Assembly (NCBI RefSeq): GCF_002158995.1
Contig: NZ_LOHF01000010.1
Location: forward strand, 75,805 to 139,804
DNA from: Pseudomonas caspiana
GTDB lineage: Bacteria; Pseudomonadota; Gammaproteobacteria; Pseudomonadales; Pseudomonadaceae
Length of the DNA: 64,000 bases
Reading direction: 5' to 3'
In this document: positions 1 to 7,714 of the stretch, piece after piece
Position numbering within the stretch: position 1 is the first letter of the stretch
Layout: every line of letters starts with the position of its first letter
Program-made: the position numbers and the translations under genes
The notes under the pieces: generated by a model
The model's database searches: none
The model's input: only the letters and a program-made list of their open reading frames with translations
What the model was told of the DNA's origin: nothing

Positions 1-515
1 ATGTTCATGTCGAACGCTGCAGCGCGGGTCGCGATGGTTTTACCTATTTTGCCGAGGCCTACAATGCCGCAGGTTTTGCCTGCGAGATCACGACCCAGCG
101 GGAATTTGCCGTCTGGCCATTTACCTGCCCGCACAAAACGCTCGGCTTCGCTGATCTTGCGGCTCACGCAGAGCATCAGCGCGAGGGCAGTCTCTGCAAC
201 GGCCTTGTTCAATACATCCGGGGTGTTACTGAATTTGATGCCGCGGCCCGACAAGTAGTCGGTGTCTATGGCGTCGTAACCCACGCCGAAGCTGGTCACG
301 ACTTCGAGATTTGGCAGACGCTCCAGCACTTGATTGTCCGTGCCGTAAACAGCGCTGGTGACGATGGCGCGAATGTTCTTGCCATGGGTAGAGAGCCAGG
401 CTTCCAGGTCCGCAATCTCCCAGCGATTGTGCACGGTAAAGTCCCGGGCCAGCGCTTCAGTGAGAGAGGCGTGCATCTGGCCCCAGACCAGTACTTCGGC
501 TTTGCTTTGAGTCAT
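1..515 (-). CDS. D-isomer-specific 2-hydroxyacid dehydrogenase, N-terminal part (cut by window edge)
   Basis: This is the first 171 residues of an NAD(P)-dependent 2-hydroxyacid dehydrogenase, the family that interconverts 2-keto acids and D-2-hydroxyacids in the cytoplasm (glyoxylate/hydroxypyruvate or 2-ketogluconate reductases). Visible are the catalytic-domain segment TSFGVGYDAID at about 74-84 and the start of the Rossmann domain, GLGKIG at 153-158. The ATG at 515 follows MTQSKAEVLVWG in a family-typical N-terminus; no strong Shine-Dalgarno is visible. The MFS transporter gene at 669-1943 lies just upstream on the same strand, so the two probably form an uptake-and-reduction unit. The substrate cannot be told, and the catalytic Arg/Glu/His lie outside the window. 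Confidence 0.85.
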   Translation of the reverse strand, partial: MTQSKAEVLVWGQMHASLTEALARDFTVHNRWEIADLEAWLSTHGKNIRAIVTSAVYGTDNQVLERLPNLEVVTSFGVGYDAIDTDYLSGRGIKFSNTPDVLNKAVAETALALMLCVSRKISEAERFVRAGKWPDGKFPLGRDLAGKTCGIVGLGKIGKTIATRAAAFDMN

Positions 516-668
516 AGTGGATCGCTCGTCATTTTATTTTTGAAAAACATGAAGGCATGCTTGGCGTCATATGTCATCGTACAACTACGCTCTGATCATA
601 TACGCATGCTGCCGTCATTCAAGCCTGAATGTTCGATCCAGAGCCTGTCGAGGCGTTCATTAAACCTT

Positions 669-1943
669 CTAGCCAGCCGCTTGCCGACCTTTCGGTCCCG
701 TTTCCAGAATCAACAGTGCCAGCCCGATAGCGAGGACGATGCCACCCAGCAACCAGGCGCCGGCAGCCTGAAATATCGGCAGGGTCAACGCACCACCCAT
801 CGCCATGCGCGCGAGCAGGTAACCAAACACCGGTGTCAGCAGGGCGCTGAAAGTAAAGACCAGAAAGTTGATCGCACCGGTCGCACTGCCTTTGACGTTG
901 TCGGCGTTGACTTCCTTGATGATCGAGTAGGGAATCATCGCTGCGCCGGAACCGATACCCAGCAGCAACCCGAACAGATACGGCGGGGCAAATCCGGCCG
1001 GCAAATACAGGATCGACGCGCTGGCGATCAGCATCAACGTCGCGCCACCGATCAGCACTGGTTTACGTCTGCCAATGCGGTCGGAAATATAACCGAGCAG
1101 CGGGCAACCTATCACCCAGCCCAGAGGGATCATGCTGCTGCGATTGACTGCTTCGCTATAGCTGACCGCCAGGCCGTCACGCAGGAATGGCACGCCCCAG
1201 ATCATGTCGCCAATCGTCGTCGGCAGAAACAGCAGGCCAGCCGTGAAGCCGCATAACCAGGACTGCGGATTACTCAGCACTTGCTTGTAGGGCGTCAGCA
1301 CCGAACCCAGCGAGTTGCTGCTCCCCGCAGGCCTTGGATCGTGACCTTTGGGCGTCATGAACAACACCAGTACCGCGATGACGAACAGGCAACCGGCGGC
1401 GATGAACCAGAATTGCTGCCACGCGATGGTGCCGTGAATGATCGGCCCCACCGCAAACTGTCCCGCGAAACCACCCATCATGCCGAAGCATTGAGTGAAA
1501 CCGACGGCAGTGGCCAGGTAACGAGGCGGGAAGCCGTGCGTTGCCAGATAGACCGCGCCGATGAAGGCGCAGGCAGACCCGGCGCCTTGCAGCAGGCGAC
1601 CGATTTGCGCGACTTGCAGCTCACCCAGCCCGAATAGTGCAGCACCCACGGCAACCATCAGAATACCCGCCGGTATCACGTACTTGGCGCCCAGTCTGTC
1701 CAGTGCAGCGCCCGCAATAATCGAGAAAATCGAGTAGGTGTAGTAATACAGACCTACCAGCGCACTGACTGCGACCACGTCGCGGCCGAATGCTTCGGTC
1801 AGTTCCGGCATCATCACCCCGGGCGCCGAGCGCAGGGCGTATTGAACAAAGTAGAAGAGGGCGCAGAACAGCCAGGCGATGACAAATCCCATGTGCAGCG
1901 GTTCGGAGCGTGCGGATAGATGTGCGGATGACGCAGGAGGCAT
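669..1943 (-). CDS. MFS transporter (12-TM, organic-acid type)
   Basis: A 424-residue major facilitator protein of the inner membrane. The first half holds the loop motif DRLGAKY around residue 80 and the second half DRIGRRKPV around 285, the paired loop-2/loop-8 signatures of MFS proteins, with about twelve hydrophobic segments between them. The N-terminal 17 residues before MGFVIAWLFC are hydrophilic, so translation could start later; an AAGG lies about 10 nt before the ATG at 1943. The downstream 2-hydroxyacid dehydrogenase gene on the same strand suggests the cargo is a hydroxy- or keto-acid, but this is inference from context only. Confidence 0.85.
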   Translation of the reverse strand: MPPASSAHLSARSEPLHMGFVIAWLFCALFYFVQYALRSAPGVMMPELTEAFGRDVVAVSALVGLYYYTYSIFSIIAGAALDRLGAKYVIPAGILMVAVGAALFGLGELQVAQIGRLLQGAGSACAFIGAVYLATHGFPPRYLATAVGFTQCFGMMGGFAGQFAVGPIIHGTIAWQQFWFIAAGCLFVIAVLVLFMTPKGHDPRPAGSSNSLGSVLTPYKQVLSNPQSWLCGFTAGLLFLPTTIGDMIWGVPFLRDGLAVSYSEAVNRSSMIPLGWVIGCPLLGYISDRIGRRKPVLIGGATLMLIASASILYLPAGFAPPYLFGLLLGIGSGAAMIPYSIIKEVNADNVKGSATGAINFLVFTFSALLTPVFGYLLARMAMGGALTLPIFQAAGAWLLGGIVLAIGLALLILETGPKGRQAAG

Positions 1944-2084
1944 GACAGTGGCCTTGTTGGTCGGGGGGTAACCTGCAGCCTAGACGCTTTTCCTGACTCA
2001 ATCGCTGCGCCGGATCAATGGATAGGCATTGAAGCGGCTCTTACAGTGCCGTTAGCAGCAAACGTCGCCCCTGTAGGAGTGACC

Positions 2085-2272
2085 GGGGCGGCGATCCACA
2101 TTGCCCGCGATAGCGTCAGTACAGGCGACTTATTCATCGACAGAAAAATCGAATCGAGCAAGCTCACTCTCATCAAATTAATGGATTGAAATGCATTGTC
2201 TGTAGGAGCTGCCGAAGGCTGCGAAGCATTTCTCCTGATACACCGCGATCGCAGCCTTCGGCAGCTCCTACA
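2085..2272. repeat. REP-type inverted repeat (BIME) plus a degenerate copy
   Basis: Positions 2201-2224 and 2249-2272 form a perfect 24-bp inverted repeat (TGTAGGAGCTGCCGAAGG and onwards), separated by 24 bp. A weaker relative, CTGTAGGAGTGACCGGGG, lies at about 2085. The same sequence type recurs at 45423-45493 and, degenerate, at 49995-50063. This is the usual form of Pseudomonas intergenic REP doublets. It fills the gap between the MFS gene and the porin gene; nothing coding is seen in 1944-2309. Confidence 0.85.
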
Positions 2273-2309
2273 GGTTCAATTTTTGCAGCGCGCACAGAAA
2301 GGCATGACC

Positions 2310-2334
2310 AAAAAAAGGCGCTCGTGAGAGCGCC
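2310..2334 (-). terminator. Rho-independent terminator of the OprD porin gene
   Basis: Read on the minus strand, GGCGCTC and GAGCGCC form a 7-bp stem around a 4-nt loop and are followed by seven T. It lies about 65 bp past the stop codon of the porin gene. Confidence 0.85.
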
Positions 2335-2398
2335 TGAAACACCTTGATTGCAGAGCGGGAGCTTCCAAGGCGGTGTTGCTAAATCCTCAGACTGCTCT

Positions 2399-3724
2399 TC
2401 ACAGAACGCTCAGCGGATACTCGACAATCACCCTGACCTCATCAAGGTCTGATTCGAATGCAGTCGCTCGGGTAGTGGCCTGTCGCACGCGCAGTGACAG
2501 GTCCTTAAGGTTGCCGGTCTGCACGATGTATTTCGCTTCGATATCCCGTTCCCAGCGCTTCTGATCAGTGAGTGGATTGCCATCCGCATCCCGGCGCATG
2601 TAAGTGCTGTTCGCGTTGGTGTAGTCGGCATCGGTACCTTTGCCGTAGCGCGTCATGAACGACAGGCCGGGCACACCAAAGGTGGTCATGTCCAGGTTGT
2701 AGGTGACCATCCACGAGCGCTCTTTCGGCGAGTTGAAGTCGCTGTACTGGATAGAGTTAGCGAGGTAGATCGAGTCGGACTGTCTGAGGTAGTCGAAGTC
2801 ATCGTCGCCTTCATTTCGCTGGTGCGAGAGGGCCAATGTATGAGCGCCGTACTGAAGGCCGATCTTTGCACTCCAGATGTCATTGTCGAATTCGCCGAGG
2901 AGCTTTTTGCCTTCGTCGGTCGCGTTGTAGTAGTTCAGGCTGCCGGTCAGCGCCAGATTATCCGAGAGCGGCAGCGTGTAAGAAGTGGATGCGTACGTCT
3001 GATCCCAGGCGTCTTTCAGCCTGCTGGTGTACAGCCCCAGACTCAAGCGGTCAGTGGCATTGTAATCGCCCCCGAAATAAGCAACCCACGGTGCGTTGAC
3101 CGAACCTGCATAAAACGTCGCGAAGTTATCGCGCATGCCGCTGGAGGCTGGCTGGCTCATTGAATGAAGGCGCCCACCCTGGAGGGTTAAGCCACTGATA
3201 CTTGTGTTGGTCGCCGTGACGCCGCGAAAGCTTTCAGGCAGGAGCCGCGAGTCGCCAAAGGAGACCACCGGGGTTGATGGAAAAACATCCCCGACCTTCA
3301 CCACCGTATCGAATGCTCTGGCTTTCAGCGCGCCGCCGACCTTGCTGTAGTTGTCTTCGGCCTCGCCATCACTGTCGACCGGCAGCACATCGAAGGAGCT
3401 GCGTCCGCCGTTACGGCCATCACCGGTATCAAGCTTGATGCCCAGCATGGCAAAGGCGTCGACACCGACCCCGAACGTACCCTGGGTGAAACCCGACTCG
3501 AATTTGCCGATGACGCCTTGTGCCCACGCTTCGGAATAGCCATTGCCGGTGGGGCTTGACTCGCCTTTGCGGTGGTCACGGTTCATGTAGAAACTTCGGT
3601 TGAGCACGGTCAGCGTGCTGCCCTCGATGAACCCTTCCTTTTGCTCCTCTGCATAAGCAGCAAGCGGTGTGACACTCGCGATTGTCGAAAGCACGGCCAA
3701 AGATAATTTGTTGAGATGAGTCAT
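2399..3724 (-). CDS. OprD-family outer-membrane porin
   Basis: A 441-residue precursor of an OprD-type (OccD/OccK) substrate-specific porin, which lets small carboxylates, amino acids or similar solutes across the outer membrane. A signal peptide covers about residues 1-23 (MTHLNKLSLAVLSTIASVTP, ending AYA). The mature start resembles the family pattern (FIEGSTLTVLNRSFYMNRD), and the end is a predicted beta-strand, VRVIVEYPLSVL. The frame stays open upstream to 4048, but ATG 3724 is preceded by CGGAGCG at good distance and opens the signal peptide, so I use it. A terminator follows. The divergent neighbour is a Tat-exported aldo/keto reductase; the shared 466-bp gap holds an inverted repeat. 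Length fits the family (about 420-450). Confidence 0.9.
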   Translation of the reverse strand: MTHLNKLSLAVLSTIASVTPLAAYAEEQKEGFIEGSTLTVLNRSFYMNRDHRKGESSPTGNGYSEAWAQGVIGKFESGFTQGTFGVGVDAFAMLGIKLDTGDGRNGGRSSFDVLPVDSDGEAEDNYSKVGGALKARAFDTVVKVGDVFPSTPVVSFGDSRLLPESFRGVTATNTSISGLTLQGGRLHSMSQPASSGMRDNFATFYAGSVNAPWVAYFGGDYNATDRLSLGLYTSRLKDAWDQTYASTSYTLPLSDNLALTGSLNYYNATDEGKKLLGEFDNDIWSAKIGLQYGAHTLALSHQRNEGDDDFDYLRQSDSIYLANSIQYSDFNSPKERSWMVTYNLDMTTFGVPGLSFMTRYGKGTDADYTNANSTYMRRDADGNPLTDQKRWERDIEAKYIVQTGNLKDLSLRVRQATTRATAFESDLDEVRVIVEYPLSVL

Positions 3725-4190
3725 GTTCGCTCCGTTCAAATCGGCAGATTTCTTATGTGTCGACCTGGCTTTTTTATAAGTTCGAGCGCTGCCAGTGGGC
3801 ACAATCTTGACGAGTGGAAGGTAACAACGAGATGGTTGAAAGATTACAAATATGCAATGAAGTATTGGCGCTCGATGAATACCGATACTCCTGTCCCGTC
3901 TCAATAAAATTTTTCTCGTCGTGTTTGTGTTGTCAGCAACTGACACCGTAGAAAAAAACGACGTCGTATTTAGAATGTTTTTATGGGGCTGAAGTTTTCG
4001 AAATATGTACTTACAAAAACACATTGATGTCTTTGTTAATTGTCGCACTTACTTTTTTGTAAGTACTTTAAAACGGTAGTTCGATGAGTAGTATCCATGC
4101 AGATGCCGAACAGCCGTTCTGCATTGATAAAGTGTCATTTTTAGACCAGGGACGGAGGCATTTGCATTTTTACTTTCGGAGATGTCCATC
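3725..4190. other. AT-rich divergent intergenic region
   Basis: The 466 bp between the porin and the aldo/keto reductase hold no convincing gene. The stretch is clearly richer in A/T than its surroundings. It contains TGTCAG-CAA-CTGACA at 3931-3945 and a 13-bp inverted repeat at 4007-4066, and must carry both divergent promoters. Confidence 0.5.
4007..4066. promoter_or_regulatory. 13-bp inverted repeat, candidate regulator site
   Basis: GTACTTACAAAAA at 4007-4019 is perfectly inverted as TTTTTGTAAGTAC at 4054-4066, with 34 bp between. A third half-site, CACTTAC, lies at 4046-4052. It sits about 125 bp before the aldo/keto reductase and about 280 bp before the porin. Arms this far apart look more like two protein-binding half-sites (looping or dimer-of-dimers) than a terminator; there is no local regulator gene to assign it to. 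Confidence 0.4.
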
Positions 4191-5378
4191 ATGCAGCGTC
4201 GGGAATTTATACAGCTGGCGGGTAGCGTTGTTGCGCTGGCTGCACTCCCAGGTATCGCGTCGGCCGATCAAACCAGGCCTGCATCCGGAGTGGCTCAAGC
4301 TTCTCCATTGGATCGGGGCTATGTATTACCCACTCGAGGGTCATTACAGGGTTCCGCGTTACCGTTAAATGCAGGGCGCGAGGGCATGCGTTATCGCACA
4401 CCTTTTCGCTTTGGCATGGGCGGTACACAAATAGGCAATATATTTGCACCTGTCAGCGATGATCAGGCCCAGGCAGTACTGAATCAGGCATGGGAGGCCG
4501 GGGTGAGGTATTTCGACACTTCGCCCTTTTATGGCTATGGGCTCAGTGAGCATAGATTGGGCCAGTTCTTGAGGCGCAAGCCTCGCCAGGACTATCTGGT
4601 ATCAACAAAAGTTGGACGAGTATTCAAACCGAGTCCAGACGCTAAAGTTGATGATTCCTTGTGGACGGAGCCTCTGCCATTTCGCTATGAATATGATTAC
4701 ACCGCTGCAGGGGCACGTCGCTCAGTAGAAGACAGTTTGCAACGATTAGGGTTGGCAAAAATAGACATCGTCTACATTCATGACTTGGGGCCGGATAACA
4801 CTGAACTGCCAGGCACATGGCAAAAAAACTATGAAGTAGCGACCAAGGGCGCTATGGCAGAACTGACGAAGATGAGGGAGGAGGGGCTTATTGGCGCCTG
4901 GGGGTTTGGTATCAATGCCCCCGACGCGGCAATACTTGCTGCGCAATCCAGTGTTCCGACTCCAGACATCGTGTTGTTAGCCTGTCAGTACTCAATTATT
5001 GATCACGAATTCGCTATCGCGAAAACCTTTCCTGCTTTAGCGAGCAAGGGCATATCGGTGGTTGTGGGTACACCGCTGAATGATGGTTTCCTGGGGGGCC
5101 GAAATCGTTATAACTTCAGTACAACACTGCCCGCTGGAGTTCTGGAAAAGCGAGCCAGGCTAACATCCGTGTGCGACCGTTTTGGTATCGATATACGTAC
5201 CGCTGCCTTGCAATTTGCGGCCGCACCTAAAATAGTCTCGGCCATCATTCCTGGTGCTCGGGTCCCCGGTCAGGTCAAAGCTAACGTCGAATCCATGAAT
5301 GTCAAAGTTCCTCAAGAGTTCTGGGAGACACTTCGGCGAGAAAAACTCATCCTTTCCAGCGCTGAACATCCTGCCTGA
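4191..5378 (+). CDS. Tat-exported aldo/keto reductase (aldose 1-dehydrogenase-like)
   Basis: A 395-residue protein with an N-terminal twin-arginine signal, QRREFIQLAG followed by a hydrophobic stretch to GIASA (about residue 25), then an aldo/keto reductase barrel. GVRYFDTSPFYGYGLSEHRL around residue 100 carries the Asp and Tyr of the AKR active site, VSTKVGR the Lys, and YIHDLG the His strand. The sequence is nearest the D-threo-aldose 1-dehydrogenase/pyridoxal 4-dehydrogenase branch. An ATG at 4182 is also in frame, but the GGAG at 4178-4181 abuts it, while it stands 9 nt before ATG 4191; I take 4191. Codon use is more A/T-rich than the neighbours, hinting at transfer. The Tat signal implies export of the folded, cofactor-loaded enzyme, which is unusual for this family. 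Confidence 0.85.
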   Translation: MQRREFIQLAGSVVALAALPGIASADQTRPASGVAQASPLDRGYVLPTRGSLQGSALPLNAGREGMRYRTPFRFGMGGTQIGNIFAPVSDDQAQAVLNQAWEAGVRYFDTSPFYGYGLSEHRLGQFLRRKPRQDYLVSTKVGRVFKPSPDAKVDDSLWTEPLPFRYEYDYTAAGARRSVEDSLQRLGLAKIDIVYIHDLGPDNTELPGTWQKNYEVATKGAMAELTKMREEGLIGAWGFGINAPDAAILAAQSSVPTPDIVLLACQYSIIDHEFAIAKTFPALASKGISVVVGTPLNDGFLGGRNRYNFSTTLPAGVLEKRARLTSVCDRFGIDIRTAALQFAAAPKIVSAIIPGARVPGQVKANVESMNVKVPQEFWETLRREKLILSSAEHPA

Positions 5379-5534
5379 ACCGAAAGCCATTCGAGGCTGG
5401 CGAAAAAACTGACCTGTGCTTTTTGCGGGACAGGCGTCAGCCGGGAAGCGGCCAGTGCGCCCACTGGAAATCGTTGTCAGGAACCCTCCCGACTAACGCA
5501 GTTTTTTGGATTGCGCAGCAGTGACCCGCAGGCT

Positions 5535-6752
5535 TTACGGCCTGCTTCTCTGGAACAATACCAGTGCTACCAGGCAAGCCATGAGCTGAATACCGCCCAG
5601 AGTCATGACAGGCGCATAGGTGATCACTGAAGCGAGCCAGGTTGTGAGCGCCGCTGCCCCCATGGAAATGAAGCCGAACAGGGCCGAAGCCAGCCCCGCC
5701 TCTTTACCAAAAGGCCCCATTGCGAGTGCCGTTCCCAGCGGATTGGCCAAACCCATGCCCCACAGGAATGTAACCATTGAAAGGGCGTACCAGCCGAGGC
5801 TCGGATGGGCCGGACCCACGAGTAAAAGGCAGCCGCCAGTCATGGCGCAAATGATACCCAGCAACGCAATTTTTCTCGGGCCATGGCGGTGCGCCAGGCG
5901 CGGTGCTGCCATGCCCGCTGCGAACACGACAAACACGGTAGAGGCGAAGTACAGCCCGGTCTGCAACGACGTCAGGCCGATCCCTTTCATCAGAATGGCA
6001 GGGGCTGCAGCGAACGAGGCAAACAGTCCGCTCATCAAGAGGCTCATCGAAAGTGCGGGAAGGATGAACCGCTTATCCAGCGCGAGTCGTCGATAGTCGC
6101 GCAGGACATTTATGGCTGAATGCGCTACTCGTCGCTCAACGGGATGGGTTTCCCCAAGGCCTGTAATGTAAAAGAGCGCAAGCGCACTGGCGGCAAGCCC
6201 AACAAGGATGAAAATTGCACGCCATCCGAGGGTATCGGACAGCAGGCTGCCCACCAAGGGTGAAAATCCGGGGGCGGCTGCGGTGGCGATCATGGTCAAG
6301 GACAAGGCCCGAGCAAGCGCTTCACCCTGGAACAAGTCCCTCGCTATAGCGCGTGATAGCACGGAGGCCGCGCATACGCCCAAAGCCTGGATAACGCGCC
6401 CTGCTATCAGCATATCGAGGGTGTGGGATAGGCCACCGATGACGGTCCCCAGCACGAAGATGAAGAGTCCGCCCAGTACGAGTTTTCTACGACCGTAGCG
6501 ATCGGCCAGTGGTCCCACTATTAACTGGCCCAATGCGAAGGTAATGAAGAAACTGGACAGCGTCAGACCGAGCTCGCGTTCAGTCACGGCCAGTTCTCTG
6601 GCGATAGCGGGGAACGCGGGCAGAATGATGTTGGTGGACAGCATGCTGATTGCCGCAAGACCCGCCAGCAACGCCACGATTTTACCGGTCAATGGTTGGC
6701 TGGATCTGGACTGTTGGGTTTCGATAGCCGGCGATGCGTGCTCAATTTCCAT
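5535..6752 (-). CDS. Bcr/CflA-type MFS multidrug efflux pump
   Basis: A 405-residue inner-membrane MFS drug:H+ antiporter. The DHA1 signature is visible: GQLIVGPLADRYGRRKLVL (loop 2-3) around residue 75, and VIQALGVCAASVLSRAIARD in TM4-5, the Bcr/CflA pattern. ATG 6758 is also in frame, but the GAGGA abuts it and is well spaced for ATG 6752, so I use 6752. A good minus-strand promoter (TTGACA-N16-TAATAT at 6970-6997) overlaps the dyad GTGAC-N14-GTCAC, which is found again before the RND genes. The TetR protein encoded next door therefore probably represses this pump. Confidence 0.85.
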   Translation of the reverse strand: MEIEHASPAIETQQSRSSQPLTGKIVALLAGLAAISMLSTNIILPAFPAIARELAVTERELGLTLSSFFITFALGQLIVGPLADRYGRRKLVLGGLFIFVLGTVIGGLSHTLDMLIAGRVIQALGVCAASVLSRAIARDLFQGEALARALSLTMIATAAAPGFSPLVGSLLSDTLGWRAIFILVGLAASALALFYITGLGETHPVERRVAHSAINVLRDYRRLALDKRFILPALSMSLLMSGLFASFAAAPAILMKGIGLTSLQTGLYFASTVFVVFAAGMAAPRLAHRHGPRKIALLGIICAMTGGCLLLVGPAHPSLGWYALSMVTFLWGMGLANPLGTALAMGPFGKEAGLASALFGFISMGAAALTTWLASVITYAPVMTLGGIQLMACLVALVLFQRSRP

Positions 6753-6961
6753 GTGCATTCCTCAAACTCGCTGTAAGTAACAGGTCGTCGCAGCGCTCTC
6801 AAAACGTCTTCCGGGACAGATGCGCAGTCTGATAGCGGTCCAATACCCGGAGGTCCGCACGATGTTAATCTCGACCTGCTTCGCAGCCCTGCGACAGGCC
6901 GGAACCCTCAGCAGCGCATAGTTACAAAGCAGGTTTATTTACATTTACTGGATGATATTTG

Positions 6962-6989
6962 TTGTGACTATATTATGAATCGGTCACAA
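6962..6989. promoter_or_regulatory. Candidate TetR operator 1 (GTGAC-N14-GTCAC)
   Basis: TTGTGAC at 6962-6968 is perfectly inverted as GTCACAA at 6983-6989. The core GTGAC-N14-GTCAC is identical in arms and spacing to the dyad at 7644-7667. It overlaps the spacer and -10 of the minus-strand promoter of the Bcr-type pump and lies 36 bp before the tetR start codon, so binding here could repress both. Confidence 0.6.
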
Positions 6990-6997
6990 GTTGTCAA
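6970..6997 (-). promoter_or_regulatory. Sigma-70-type promoter of the Bcr-type pump
   Basis: On the minus strand TTGACA (6997-6992), a 16-bp spacer and TAATAT (6975-6970) make a near-consensus promoter reading towards the MFS gene, giving a leader of roughly 210 nt. The candidate TetR operator covers the spacer and -10. Confidence 0.6.
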
Positions 6998-7025
6998 TGA
7001 GTGCTCTCAGAGCTAAGCTGGAAAT

Positions 7026-7640
7026 ATGACGAATTCAATCAGCACGCCGCCATCGCGCGGGCCTTCCGATCACAGCGTTCGCGACCAGGTCGTGGAAGCA
7101 GCCACGCAACATTTCGGACACTATGGGTATGAGAAGACCACGGTCTCCGACCTCGCCAAGGCGATCGGTTTTTCCAAAGCCTACATCTACAAATTTTTTG
7201 ACTCGAAGCAGGCCATCGGAGAGCTGATTTGCTCTAACCGGCTTGCGATGATCATGGCCGTTGTGGACACGGCCATTAACGATGCACCCACTGCTACCGA
7301 GAAGCTGCGGCGGCTGTTTCGGGCAATTGTGGAGGCGGGTAGTGACTTGTTTTTCCATGACCGCAAACTCTATGACATAGCCTCTGTTGCCGCACGCGAT
7401 CAGTGGCCTTCAGCCGTTGCCCACGACGAGCGCCTGCGTCTGCTTATCCAGCAGATTGTGCTGGAAGGGCGCGAGTCGGGCGAGTTCGAGCGCAAGACCC
7501 CGCTGGATGAAGCGGTCCAGGCCATTCATCTGGTAATGCGTCCCTACATCAGCCCGGTCCAGTTGCAATACAACCTGGACATCGTAGCGACGGCGCCCGT
7601 GCTTTTATCAGCGTTGATACTGAGAAGTCTTGCGCCTTGA
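7026..7640 (+). CDS. TetR/AcrR-family repressor of efflux genes
   Basis: A 204-residue one-component repressor. Residues 25-70 form the TetR DNA-binding helix-turn-helix (GYEKTTVSDLAKAIGFSKAY, then IYKFFDSKQAIGELI); the C-terminal two thirds is the ligand-binding helical domain, with no close family I can name. It sits between a divergent MFS pump and a co-directional RND operon, the classical place for a local efflux repressor. Identical dyads GTGAC-N14-GTCAC lie before the gene (6964-6987) and directly after it (7644-7667), before the RND genes, so it probably controls itself and both pumps. The Shine-Dalgarno (GGAA) is weak, fitting low expression. Confidence 0.9.
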   Translation: MTNSISTPPSRGPSDHSVRDQVVEAATQHFGHYGYEKTTVSDLAKAIGFSKAYIYKFFDSKQAIGELICSNRLAMIMAVVDTAINDAPTATEKLRRLFRAIVEAGSDLFFHDRKLYDIASVAARDQWPSAVAHDERLRLLIQQIVLEGRESGEFERKTPLDEAVQAIHLVMRPYISPVQLQYNLDIVATAPVLLSALILRSLAP

Positions 7641-7643
7641 TTC

Positions 7644-7667
7644 GTGACCATTGACTAAATTGGTCAC
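7644..7667. promoter_or_regulatory. Candidate TetR operator 2 (GTGAC-N14-GTCAC)
   Basis: GTGACCA at 7644-7650 is inverted as TGGTCAC at 7661-7667; core arms and 14-bp spacing match the dyad at 6964-6987. It begins 3 bp after the tetR stop codon and contains the -35 element of the putative RND promoter. Confidence 0.6.
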
Positions 7668-7679
7668 TAAATAGAGAAT
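7651..7679 (+). promoter_or_regulatory. Putative promoter of the RND efflux operon
   Basis: TTGACT (7651-7656), a 17-bp spacer and GAGAAT (7674-7679). The -35 lies inside the candidate operator, the normal arrangement for repression. The leader to ATG 7715 would be about 30 nt. Confidence 0.45.
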
Positions 7680-7714
7680 TGGATTCCTGCTCACTTACTG
7701 AAGTAAGGGATCCC

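Noticed and set aside
560..600. Possible GntR-type operator (CATATGTCATCGTACAAC) between the MFS and dehydrogenase genes
   Set aside because: Only loosely palindromic, with no local GntR gene; too weak to list as a site.
330..1256. 308-codon plus-strand frame over the hydroxyacid dehydrogenase/MFS region
   Set aside because: It overlaps two well-supported minus-strand genes and becomes low-complexity Gln/Arg/His-rich where it lies opposite the MFS gene.
3725..4048. N-terminal extension of the OprD frame up to 4048
   Set aside because: The extension lacks a ribosome site and would bury the signal peptide; the start at 3724 has both.
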